The notes under the pieces: generated by a model | The model's input: only the letters and a program-made list of their open reading frames with translations | What the model was told of the DNA's origin: nothing | Database searches by the model: none | Shown here: positions 8,999-17,445 of the stretch, piece by piece | How the letters are laid out: each line of letters begins with the position of its first letter | Position numbering within the stretch: the stretch's first letter is position 1 | Assembly (NCBI GenBank): GCA_001899315.1 | Contig: MOYA01000001.1 | Span: 1,836,599 to 1,900,598 of the forward strand | From: Candidatus Obscuribacter phosphatis | GTDB lineage: Bacteria > Cyanobacteriota > Vampirovibrionia > Obscuribacterales > Obscuribacteraceae | Direction of reading: 5' to 3' | Length of the DNA stretch: 64,000 nucleotides | Position numbers and translations under genes: made by a program

Positions 8999-10465
8999 TT
9001 AGCCGTGGGGCCGGTATTTGGCAAAATCGCCTAGCTGTAGCTTCACTGGTATCTCCTGCCCATCGCGCTTCAATACCAAATCTAAGACCACACCGGGCTT
9101 ATCGTCCCGAGTCAGGGTGCGCACTTCCTGAGAGCGGCGCACCATCACACCTTTAACCTTCAAAACAATGTCACCAGCCTTGATACCAGCCGCTTCAGCC
9201 GGACCCTTGGCTTCGACACGAGTGACACGTACCGCCACCGAAGATGATGGCAATGTCAAAGATCTTGTCATATTCGGATCAACATCTTCCATCACCATGC
9301 CCATATAGGGGCGGGCGATTCTGCCACTGGTCATCAATTCCTTTGAGACTTCGGCTGCTACATCAGCCGGCACCGAAAAACTTATTCCGGGCGTACCCCC
9401 ACGCACCGCAGCATTAATGCCAATAACTTCACCCTTGATATTTAAGAGCGGACCACCGGAACTGCCAATATAAAGAAGAGCATCATGTTGAATCAACTCC
9501 ACCCTGTTGTTGTTGACCTCTTCAAGCGATCGCCTGGCCGAACTAACCACACCGGTTGTGACAGTATGATCTAGTCCCACCGGAGAACCAATGGCGACAA
9601 CCCAATCACCAGGTTTAACCAGGCTTGCCTCTGAAAATTTGAGCACTGGCAAATTCTGGGCTTCAACCTTGATTAGAGCCAAGTCAGTAAAGTCATCTTT
9701 GCCAATAAGCTTAGCTTCCACAGTCTTGTGATTGTCAAAGGTGACATCAATACTTTCGAAGGTTTTGAAAGCATGGGCACAGGTAAGAATGTAGCCGTCG
9801 GAACGAACAATCACTCCGGTAGCCTGATTGGGCAGCATCTCCGAGCTAGGATTATTGAACTGATCGGCAGTTTCAGGTGTGGCAGCCAGTTTAGGCACAA
9901 CCCTGATATCAATAGTGACGACACTGGGACTGGCCTTTTGCACGATGTCGGCGATGATATTGGCAGGGGCAACCTTACTTGAAGTATCGAAAAGATTACC
10001 AAGCACGGGATCAATACTTGATGTCACAGGTGCATGCGGGATGATCTGATTACCAGCCCAAAGACCGACGGCAAGCGAATTCAAGGCAGTTATACCAAGC
10101 AATATCTGCATGGTCTTACGCTTAATCTGAAAGGTGTCACCCTTAGAAGAAGAAGAAGACGGAGCCTCGGCTGTTTTCTTAGCAGCAGAGGCTGAATCGC
10201 CGGCAGCTTGTGTATTCTCTGCCGATGTAATTTCTTTAGTATATGGCTGCCAATTACCCGCAGAGCGATCTTCCATCAAAGACTTGCGCTTATCCGCATC
10301 ATCTTTGCTGGCTCTCTTGCTTTGCTTCTCGCCGCCGGCAGACTTGGTTTTCTCTGAAAGAAGCTCGGTCCGAGCTTCTTTATTGGAGTCTCCGCGATCA
10401 TCATCTTGATCATCTTCGTGATCGGAGGCGATATAGATGGGCACATTATCAGGAATTTCAGGCAT
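8999..10465 (-). CDS. HtrA/DegP-type trypsin-like serine protease with PDZ domain
   Basis: A membrane-anchored envelope protease for misfolded proteins. Residues 1-117 form a very polar, Lys/Asp/Ser-rich cytoplasmic tail, a single membrane segment follows (about 119-138), then the protease domain with the full triad: His231 (TCAHAF), Asp261 (TDLALI) and Ser336 (GSSGGPL). A C-terminal PDZ domain covers about 390-480 (GDIVLKVKG). Family members usually have a signal peptide or a short tail; a tail of more than 100 residues is unusual. The ATG has no obvious ribosome site. The Cys-cluster gene lies 24 nt upstream on the same strand, so the two probably form an operon. Confidence 0.92.
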   Translation of the reverse strand: MPEIPDNVPIYIASDHEDDQDDDRGDSNKEARTELLSEKTKSAGGEKQSKRASKDDADKRKSLMEDRSAGNWQPYTKEITSAENTQAAGDSASAAKKTAEAPSSSSSKGDTFQIKRKTMQILLGITALNSLAVGLWAGNQIIPHAPVTSSIDPVLGNLFDTSSKVAPANIIADIVQKASPSVVTIDIRVVPKLAATPETADQFNNPSSEMLPNQATGVIVRSDGYILTCAHAFKTFESIDVTFDNHKTVEAKLIGKDDFTDLALIKVEAQNLPVLKFSEASLVKPGDWVVAIGSPVGLDHTVTTGVVSSARRSLEEVNNNRVELIQHDALLYIGSSGGPLLNIKGEVIGINAAVRGGTPGISFSVPADVAAEVSKELMTSGRIARPYMGMVMEDVDPNMTRSLTLPSSSVAVRVTRVEAKGPAEAAGIKAGDIVLKVKGVMVRRSQEVRTLTRDDKPGVVLDLVLKRDGQEIPVKLQLGDFAKYRPHG

Positions 10466-10489
10466 GTCTAGAATTTTACAACACTTTCT

Positions 10490-11683
10490 CTAAAGGGCCA
10501 GGTCCAAGAGCCTGAGAGGTCTTAAGCCATCAAGAAAAGCAAGCTCAAGCATATTGATTGCCTCGCGGCTGCCGTATCGCAGCGATGTCCACTTACCTTC
10601 CACCTGACGAATTCTTCTCACCGCCGTCTCGAACAAAGCCTCTTCAGACATCTCGATACCGTTCTCCAGGGCTTCCACATAGTCTAGTTTTACCCTCAGA
10701 TAGGCGACAAGTAGCATTAGAAAGAGATGCCCCAGACCAGCAGTAAGTGACAAGCCGGAAAAACCAGGACCAAAGTAGAGCCTGGCAAATAGACGCATAC
10801 AAGCAAAACGTGCAAAAAGATCTTCCAGTAAAACAGAGGCAGGCAAATCTAAAGAAGCAGACTGCAACCGAGCGGTCAAAGGCATAGGCAACTGCCTCTC
10901 TTGCGAGAATATTGTCAGTTGGTTGATTAACTGCTCCTCCAGTGAAAGTGAGCCCTCCTCTCTTTCACTAAAGAAACAAGCGAGATAAGTCTCGATAAGA
11001 GCTAGATCAAACCAAACTTCACCAGGCTGAGGGGCAATACCGCCATAATTATCTGCCATTTCCCTGAGATTACCAAAAAGCAAGGCTAAGGCCTGCAGTG
11101 CTATAGCCCGCTGCTTACGGCCCATTATCTGCCAGAGCTCTTCTTCCATGGTTTTCTGCAGAGGCAAATATAGGTCAAAAGACAAAGGTAAGTCCGCCGC
11201 CAAAGTAAGTCGGCTAAACTCAGCTTTAGTCTTATCTTTCAGCCCCGGGTTCAGTTCTTCAAAGAGACTGAGCATTTGCTCAAGTGTGGCAGTCTGACTG
11301 GTAAGTGGTTCGCCGAAATTGAGACAAACTGCAGTCGATGAAAAACTCAAGCCGGATAAAATACCATCGGGTGCATGCAGAAAAGTAAAGGGAAAAAGTC
11401 TGCACATCTGTGGTTTAGCCGTATCTTGTAAGAGACAACGACTGGAACCGGCAGAGCCCTCAAAATAATTGCAAAACCCGTCGTCGCCCTTCAAGAGCAC
11501 TGCTTTGAAAGACTGCGACAAGCCTGGTTCAGATGTCAGACGTCGCACCGGTATAGGTTGCCCCCCTTCCGCCGACTGCAAACGTTCTAAATCTAGAGCA
11601 GTGAGGGGTACAGGGTAACTATTGCAACAGTGTCCGCAGCGACTGCAAGAAAAATTGAACCCTGGAGCTACAAGCAGCTTCAT
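10490..11683 (-). CDS. YkgJ-type CxxCxxCC cluster protein
   Basis: The N-terminus holds the metal-binding pattern of the YkgJ/FliB-like Cys-cluster family: CSRCGHCCNSYP (about residues 14-25), then CNYF, CLLQ and CRLFPF at about 90-130. The remaining 260 residues are a mostly helical, Leu-rich region without recognised motifs, making the protein longer than simple YkgJ proteins (about 110-250 aa). Some members are described as flagellin lysine N-methylases, but no flagellar gene is visible here, so I leave the activity open. The gene precedes htrA by 24 nt and lies 128 nt from the divergent caspase gene. Confidence 0.75.
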   Translation of the reverse strand: MKLLVAPGFNFSCSRCGHCCNSYPVPLTALDLERLQSAEGGQPIPVRRLTSEPGLSQSFKAVLLKGDDGFCNYFEGSAGSSRCLLQDTAKPQMCRLFPFTFLHAPDGILSGLSFSSTAVCLNFGEPLTSQTATLEQMLSLFEELNPGLKDKTKAEFSRLTLAADLPLSFDLYLPLQKTMEEELWQIMGRKQRAIALQALALLFGNLREMADNYGGIAPQPGEVWFDLALIETYLACFFSEREEGSLSLEEQLINQLTIFSQERQLPMPLTARLQSASLDLPASVLLEDLFARFACMRLFARLYFGPGFSGLSLTAGLGHLFLMLLVAYLRVKLDYVEALENGIEMSEEALFETAVRRIRQVEGKWTSLRYGSREAINMLELAFLDGLRPLRLLDLAL

Positions 11684-11811
11684 CGCCTTACCGTTGTCAA
11701 GTTTAACTAAATCGCACTCATAATCGAACTAAGAATGCCTATATTAGACGCGCTCCACCTCAAATTGTCTAAAAAAAGGCAAAATTAGCCATTAATCTTT
11801 GGAGCAACAGG

Positions 11812-14406
11812 GTGAAAAGAGTGGCGACAGAAAAACTACTGCCAAAACTAGAGCTAAAAGCCAAGCTGGTCTCAAGCAAAAGCAGAACAAGCCGGGCCAG
11901 AGTTCTTGCCAGATTTCTCGCCAGCTTTATAGTCTGCTTCCTTGTAAGCCCACTTTTGCAGCTCTCATTAGTTTTCACAAGCCAGCCTTGTCTAGCCGCC
12001 CCGGCTAAGCTGCCGGCTTTAACCAGCCCTATTGAAGACAAGTGGGCTGTAGTTATCGGTATCTCAGACTTTGTCGACCCGAAAGTACCCAAGCTCAAAT
12101 TCGCCAGCAAAGATGCCCGTGACTTTTATGACTATCTGGTCGATCCCAAGGGCGGCAAGTTTAATCGCGATCACGTCAAGCTCCTGCTCAATAGCGATGC
12201 TACCAAAGTCAATATTCTCGACACTTTGGGTGATTCTTTTCTACCCCATGCTGCCGACTCCAAAGACTTGGTGGTTATCTATATTTCCACCCATGGCTCG
12301 CCTTCCGGTGCCGACATAGAGGGGGTCAATTATCTAGTCGCCTACGACACCCAGGTCAAAAAACTCTTTGCTACCGGCATCCAGCTAAACGAAATGGTGC
12401 AGAAGATCAAAGAGCGTGTGCATACCAGAAGATTAGTCTTGATTTTGGACACCTGCTATAGCGGCGCCGGTGTTGAAGGTCATAAAGGCATGTTTCGCAC
12501 CAATATCAATAGCCAGGCTGTTTCGCAAGGCATAGGCTCGGTGGTGATTACCTCGTCCACTGCCAACCAAAGAGCTTGGGAATCCGATGAACTGCGCAAT
12601 AGCTATTTCACTCGCTATCTCATCGACACAATGAAAGAAGGCAACGGCAGCTACGATCTCGACAAAGTCTTCAACAGCATGAAAGCCAAGGTGCAATCTT
12701 CGGTATTGAAAGACAAAGGCGAAGTGCAAACACCGGTCATGTCGGGGGTCTTTGCCGGGCCCAATCTCAATCTATCGGTACCGCCCCTAGTCAATCGCGA
12801 AGCCCCGATTACCACTCCGACATCGGAAGGCACAAGCCCGACAACGAGCGGCAGTCGCACCACAGGCGGTGCAGTCGACTTGACCGCCTATGGTGAACAC
12901 ATCAGACTGGGCAATAAACTGGTGGAACAAAATAAAGTCTGGGATGCCATTCATGAATTCGAAGCGGCGACAAAAGCCAATCCCGGCACAATTGAAGGCT
13001 ATATCACCCTGGCTAAACTTTATGACAATCAAACCCGCTTCAAAGAGATGTTCGACAATGCCCGACGGGCGGTGGTGAACGACACCGAGTCATCTAGAGG
13101 CAGAGAAGTTTTGGCTATGGCCAACCTCAGGTTGAACAATACAGATGAAGCCTTGAGACAGGTACAGATGGCTATCACTCTAGACCCTCTCAACTCGGAA
13201 GCGCACAATCTTTTGGGCTATATCAACGAATTCAAGTTTTCAAAAGTTGATCAAGCAGAGAAAGAGTATCGTAAAGCCTTGGAATTGAATCGCCTCAATA
13301 CTCGCGCTCTAGTAAATCTAGGGCAGTTATTGGAGCGGCACAGAGAGAACTATAAAGAAGCAGAAGCCTTATACAAAGAAGCGATTGCCTCAGACGATGA
13401 CGATGCCGAAGCCCACAGAGCCTTAGGCCACTTACTTTATGCCATAAAGGGTGACTACACAGGCGCTGAGAAAGAAATTCGCAAAGCCATCGAACTGTCA
13501 CCGGCTAATGCCCGCCTTCATAGTGAATTAGGCAATATATTGGCTTCGGACAAAGCCAGATTGGAAGAATCGGAAAAGGAACTAAAGAAAGGTATCGAGC
13601 TGAATGCCAGCCAAGATACACGCGGCGTGCCGCACTATCTTATGGCTAACTTTCTGCTTAGACAAAGAGGTCGCATCGACGAGGCCGAAAGAGAATACAG
13701 AAAAGCCTTAGAAGCCGATGATAAGTACTTCGAAGCCATGGTCGATCTGGCGGACCTTTTGGTCGAACACCGCAAAATCTACGACGAATCAAACGAATTG
13801 TATCTGAAAGCCCTCAAGCTCAATCCCAAAAATGCCGAAGCTCACTTTGGCTTAGCCACAATCAAAGAGCGCTTGTTCAAAGATCCTCATGGTGCCGAAG
13901 CCGAGCTTAGAGCAGCCCTGGCCATCAGTCCCAAATTTGCCGCCGCCCACGACGCCCTTGGACAAGTGCAAGAAAAGTTTCAAGGCAAACTCGGTGACGC
14001 AAGAGAGTCTTACAAACTGGCTCTGGCAGCTGATCCCAGCTATGCCCCAGCACTCTACCACCTGGGTTTGATCAACTGGCAAAAATTCAAGGCAGAAAAG
14101 AAACTGAATGAAGCGAAAGCAGATTTAGAGAAAGCTTGCGCTCTTGATCCTAAAACCTCAACCTATACAACTGCCTTGGCTTGCTTGCTATCAACGGAAT
14201 TTAAAGACCACAAGAAAGCCAAAGAGTTGCTGGAGCAATCGACCAGGATCAACTACGCTGATTCAGACGCCCATTATCGCTTGGGCATGCTTTTAATTGA
14301 AAAGTTCGGGCAACGCAAAGCCGGCGAGCAAGAAATCAAAACAGCCTATGAGCAGAATCCGAACGACAAAGACATAAAAGCAGCATATGAAAGATTTGTC
14401 CGCTAA
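11812..14406 (+). CDS. Caspase-like (peptidase C14) protein with TPR repeats
   Basis: A basic N-terminus and one hydrophobic segment (about 31-60, ending near a signal-peptidase-like PCLAAPA) indicate export or anchoring. A metacaspase-like domain follows (about 77-305): KWAVVIGISDF, the catalytic His161 in ISTHGS and Cys215 in LDTCYSGAG, so the dyad is intact. After a Thr/Ser-rich linker, residues 350-860 form a long array of TPR units (AEAHRALGHLLYA-type helices). The start is GTG with GGAG 8 nt upstream. The stop overlaps the next gene by 20 nt, suggesting coupled translation with the GT-C-like membrane protein. Caspase-TPR fusions are common in cyanobacteria and relatives; a role in proteolytic signalling at the envelope is inference. 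Confidence 0.88.
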   Translation: MKRVATEKLLPKLELKAKLVSSKSRTSRARVLARFLASFIVCFLVSPLLQLSLVFTSQPCLAAPAKLPALTSPIEDKWAVVIGISDFVDPKVPKLKFASKDARDFYDYLVDPKGGKFNRDHVKLLLNSDATKVNILDTLGDSFLPHAADSKDLVVIYISTHGSPSGADIEGVNYLVAYDTQVKKLFATGIQLNEMVQKIKERVHTRRLVLILDTCYSGAGVEGHKGMFRTNINSQAVSQGIGSVVITSSTANQRAWESDELRNSYFTRYLIDTMKEGNGSYDLDKVFNSMKAKVQSSVLKDKGEVQTPVMSGVFAGPNLNLSVPPLVNREAPITTPTSEGTSPTTSGSRTTGGAVDLTAYGEHIRLGNKLVEQNKVWDAIHEFEAATKANPGTIEGYITLAKLYDNQTRFKEMFDNARRAVVNDTESSRGREVLAMANLRLNNTDEALRQVQMAITLDPLNSEAHNLLGYINEFKFSKVDQAEKEYRKALELNRLNTRALVNLGQLLERHRENYKEAEALYKEAIASDDDDAEAHRALGHLLYAIKGDYTGAEKEIRKAIELSPANARLHSELGNILASDKARLEESEKELKKGIELNASQDTRGVPHYLMANFLLRQRGRIDEAEREYRKALEADDKYFEAMVDLADLLVEHRKIYDESNELYLKALKLNPKNAEAHFGLATIKERLFKDPHGAEAELRAALAISPKFAAAHDALGQVQEKFQGKLGDARESYKLALAADPSYAPALYHLGLINWQKFKAEKKLNEAKADLEKACALDPKTSTYTTALACLLSTEFKDHKKAKELLEQSTRINYADSDAHYRLGMLLIEKFGQRKAGEQEIKTAYEQNPNDKDIKAAYERFVR

Positions 14407-16618
14407 GTTGCCGACCAAGCTGGAAGTTTTTCTTTTGCTTTTCGGCTTGGTCTTTTATATTCCGGTTTTGTTGAGCTATAACCTGCTCGATGAACATTTC
14501 AAATTAGCTTATGCCGCCCATATTTTCGCCCACATAAAAGACCTACCGGCATTTCTTTTCGGCAGTTCGCAAGAGACCGGCTTTCATTTTTTCGAAAATC
14601 TAGCCTTCCTCCCCTTTGCTGCTCTTTCATTTTTCAATGCCTCAATCATGCAGTTTTTGCTGGTTGTCTTGCATTGCCTAAATGGTATCTTGTTCTATCG
14701 AGTCAGCAATGTGGTGCTGCAAGAAAAGCTGTCCATCGCTTCTGCGGCGGCAAAAGCAGGCTCAGGCTTTGCCGCCCTTCTCTTTCTTGCCTCACCCCTG
14801 GCGGTAGAAGCAGTTTCTTACCTACCCTCCTGCCATGTCGTACTCGGCACCACTCTGGCATTGCTTGCAGCAATTGTAATAGGCAAAAACAAAAGCCGGT
14901 CAAAAATCCTAACTACTCTTTTCACTTCAACTTTGTTGAGTGGGCTTAGTCTGACATCTTTGAGCCTGCTTGCCTTATTTTCGAAAGAACAAAAGAAACT
15001 AGCTCGACTGGCAGTTCTCGGCATCATCCTCATTCTTATCTTCTTGCTCTTGCAAGACCTGGCAGTCTTTCGCAATATTCGCCTGCGCAATTTTTCGTCA
15101 CTGCTTTTGGTGCTTGCCCCTGCACCAATGCCGATACTAAAAAATAGTCTTCTTGCCCTAGATGCTGTTTCAATAGTAGTTTTTCTTGCTGGCATCGTCT
15201 TTGGCTTCATAAGAAAAGATTTTGTCCAAGTCTTTCTATTCTGTGCTGCACCGCTGGCACTGCCTATCTTGTTCTATCCTATGGCGGCCAATGCCGAAAA
15301 CTCAGCCGCACTTGCCGGTTCGCGCCACTATTACAGCATTCTACCGCTGCTTGCTTTACTGCAAGTCTTGCCGACCCTAGCCCTCTTTGATAAAGCCTTA
15401 AAAGAAGACAAGTTCTCTTTGGAGATGCGCATCAGACTAAATTTATATAGAGAATTCTATGGTCTAGCTATTGCTCTGCCGAGCCTTTCAATCATCTTAT
15501 ACACAGCCTTTGACGCCGGTCTTGCCGCTAGATCATTGGGCAAAGGCTACCAGGCTTTTCAGAAACAAGTTAAGGCTCTGGCAAAACAAAATAATCTGCC
15601 CTATGTAGTGGTGGCAGATACACCCCAGGCAATTTCGCTTTTGCCGCTCATCGGCAATGAGCTTTCTATCTTCGATGGCAGAACCGGTCTATTGTCTGCT
15701 GAGATGAGCGGCACTGGTGCCTTGGTCGATGTCATCGAACAAGATTTCACCAGGCCGCCCGGCAGGCAGAACCGTTATCTTTATCGCTATGATCGCTCCT
15801 TTTCCAGCATCGTGCCTGTAGATTTTCAGCTGACACAAAGCGAAGCCTTGAACTATGACGGCAAGACGATCAAAGATGCCATGAGCCCGCCCTTCGACCA
15901 TCTAGGCAATAACGCCGCCTACTTCGACCAGACTGTCATATTGCAAGGTCCGACTCCTGCTTTCGGGCTCAGTCGCTTGTTCCTCAATCCCCTCGAAACT
16001 CAAGGTATCGCTCTCAGATGTTCAATGGAAAGAGCAGATAAGAAAGGGATTGCCTGCGATATGCACTGGCTCACCAATCGCTTCGATAAATGGGACGACA
16101 ATCGAAGCAGCAGCGTCGAAAGTGAAAAGGATGTAGAGTTCAACTTGCGACATTTTGGCTGGCTTAGCCAGGGCTATGTTACCGATCTGGTGCTTGGCTT
16201 TGCTAAGAACAGCCGAGTCAAAATAACAGGCATTAGGTCACTAAGTGCCGCCTCACTAAAAGACAATCTCAAACTGCAAGTCATACCTAAAAACAGCTAC
16301 AAACCGGTTTTTAGCGGCAAGTATTTCCGTTATCCTGAATCTATTCCTTACTTAGATTTGTTTAGAAGCGTGGGCTCGGTCACCCTGGTCGCCCGCACAA
16401 AACAGCCTGAAGAAGGTGGTTTGCCAAAGAGAATTCGCCTTGATATAAGAGCAACAAATGGAAAACTGATTGACAGTCAAATAGCCATGACAGATCAACC
16501 AATCGAGATCAAGCTAAAGAAAGATCAAGCCATTCTTGATATTGCCGCCATGCAAGTGGATGAAACAGGGGCGGTGGTATCAATGAGCAGCGATTGCCTG
16601 AGAATTTTAAATCGCTAA
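14387..16618 (+). CDS. Polytopic membrane protein, GT-C glycosyltransferase-like
   Basis: Residues 1-390 contain about nine or ten hydrophobic segments; residues 400-743 are a soluble, beta-rich C-terminal part. Two features match the O-mannosyltransferase/TMTC-like GT-C fold: an acidic pair in the first external loop (LLDEH, Asp35-Glu36) and the downstream block LHCLNGILFYRV...GFAALLFLASPLAVEAVSYL, which parallels the HxxNxxLLY and HPLxVEAV pattern of TMTC proteins. Donor and acceptor cannot be read from the sequence. The ATG lies inside the caspase gene (20-nt overlap), a strong sign of one operon. The call as a GT-C enzyme is an inference from motif pattern; the membrane topology is seen directly. 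Confidence 0.65.
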   Translation: MKDLSAKLPTKLEVFLLLFGLVFYIPVLLSYNLLDEHFKLAYAAHIFAHIKDLPAFLFGSSQETGFHFFENLAFLPFAALSFFNASIMQFLLVVLHCLNGILFYRVSNVVLQEKLSIASAAAKAGSGFAALLFLASPLAVEAVSYLPSCHVVLGTTLALLAAIVIGKNKSRSKILTTLFTSTLLSGLSLTSLSLLALFSKEQKKLARLAVLGIILILIFLLLQDLAVFRNIRLRNFSSLLLVLAPAPMPILKNSLLALDAVSIVVFLAGIVFGFIRKDFVQVFLFCAAPLALPILFYPMAANAENSAALAGSRHYYSILPLLALLQVLPTLALFDKALKEDKFSLEMRIRLNLYREFYGLAIALPSLSIILYTAFDAGLAARSLGKGYQAFQKQVKALAKQNNLPYVVVADTPQAISLLPLIGNELSIFDGRTGLLSAEMSGTGALVDVIEQDFTRPPGRQNRYLYRYDRSFSSIVPVDFQLTQSEALNYDGKTIKDAMSPPFDHLGNNAAYFDQTVILQGPTPAFGLSRLFLNPLETQGIALRCSMERADKKGIACDMHWLTNRFDKWDDNRSSSVESEKDVEFNLRHFGWLSQGYVTDLVLGFAKNSRVKITGIRSLSAASLKDNLKLQVIPKNSYKPVFSGKYFRYPESIPYLDLFRSVGSVTLVARTKQPEEGGLPKRIRLDIRATNGKLIDSQIAMTDQPIEIKLKKDQAILDIAAMQVDETGAVVSMSSDCLRILNR

Positions 16619-16651
16619 AGAACCGGTGCAAAAGTCATTTGGAGGAGCAAA

Positions 16652-17143
16652 ATGGGTTTTGATGATGATCACTTCGATGACGAAGAAGAGAGCTTTGAGG
16701 TCGAAAACAGATTGAGCACTATTTCCAATAGTTTCAACATAGAAGCCTTGATTCTTGCCTGGCAAGATCCCAGTGCAGATAACCTCTATTACTTTGATAC
16801 CGAAAGCGGTGCGCTGAAATTGGTCAATCAAAATCTTTATGACCTAAGAGAGCTTACCGATGAATTGGAAAAGAACAAGGAAAGATATCTCTACCTTCCC
16901 AAACCAGATGCGAAGCAGCTTAAGAACGATCTGAAAGACTTTCAGAAGGGTCTAGAGGACGAGAATCTGCGCAAAATTCTCGACATGGCATTTGAAAGCC
17001 CGCACATTTGGGATTCTTTCAAAGTGATTCTAAAGAGCGAAGAACGAATTAAGGCTCTGGAAGACTTTAGAAGATCAAGGACCTGTCTGCGCATAAGACA
17101 GTGGATGGAAGCCAACGCAATGGCGGGCAAGTTCCAGTTTTGA
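16652..17143 (+). CDS. UPF0158-like small acidic protein
   Basis: A 163-aa soluble protein beginning with an acidic stretch (DDDHFDDEEE). The body follows the UPF0158 pattern: NIEALILAWQDPSADNLYYFDTESG with a strand-turn-strand start, an ERYLYLP segment, LRKILDMAF and a C-terminal helix with RLRQWME-like spacing (LRIRQWMEAN). The family has no established function. A very good ribosome site (TTTGGAGGAG) precedes the ATG. It follows the GT-C-like gene by 33 nt on the same strand and may be the last gene of the caspase operon. Confidence 0.65.
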   Translation: MGFDDDHFDDEEESFEVENRLSTISNSFNIEALILAWQDPSADNLYYFDTESGALKLVNQNLYDLRELTDELEKNKERYLYLPKPDAKQLKNDLKDFQKGLEDENLRKILDMAFESPHIWDSFKVILKSEERIKALEDFRRSRTCLRIRQWMEANAMAGKFQF

Positions 17144-17148
17144 ATTTC

Positions 17149-17376
17149 TCAAGTGGTAGGCGTATATCTAGTGCCCTGGGGAAGACTGGAGCCCACGCCA
17201 CGCTCAGGCAGAGCCGGCCCTCTGACACATTTGATCGCCGACCAAGGCAGATATAAAGTCTCACCTTCTCGACGCAAACACAAATATGTACTTTGGTCGA
17301 TCATGGCAACTTCGCCGTCCACCTGCTCTCCGCTCATCAACAGAACGGTGACTGGGGTGTTCATAGGAATAGCCAA
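17149..17376 (-). CDS. Small Sm/LSm-fold-like protein
   Basis: A 75-aa protein whose first 50 residues have the five-strand Sm pattern: PVTVLLMSGEQVDGEVAM (hydrophobic strand, Gly, second strand), an acidic turn (IDQSTYLCL) and LYLPWSAIKCVRG, close to the Hfq/LSm layout of a G-x-V strand followed by a short hairpin with a terminal I-x-x-I strand. The TTG start at 17376 is supported by AGGAG with 7-nt spacing. The last 20 residues are polar. It converges tail to tail with the UPF0158 gene (5-nt gap). Whether it binds RNA, as Hfq does, is unknown; the fold call is by pattern only. Confidence 0.6.
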   Translation of the reverse strand: MAIPMNTPVTVLLMSGEQVDGEVAMIDQSTYLCLRREGETLYLPWSAIKCVRGPALPERGVGSSLPQGTRYTPTT

Positions 17377-17445
17377 TGTGAAGCTCCTAACGCAAACCGC
17401 AACACTCTATCGGTTCACATTCCCAATAGAGGCTTAATTGTAACC

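Noticed and set aside
11812-14406. A caspase-based antiphage system
   Set aside because: The protein is predicted exported, its partner is a membrane enzyme, and no sensor or nuclease gene typical of such systems adjoins it.
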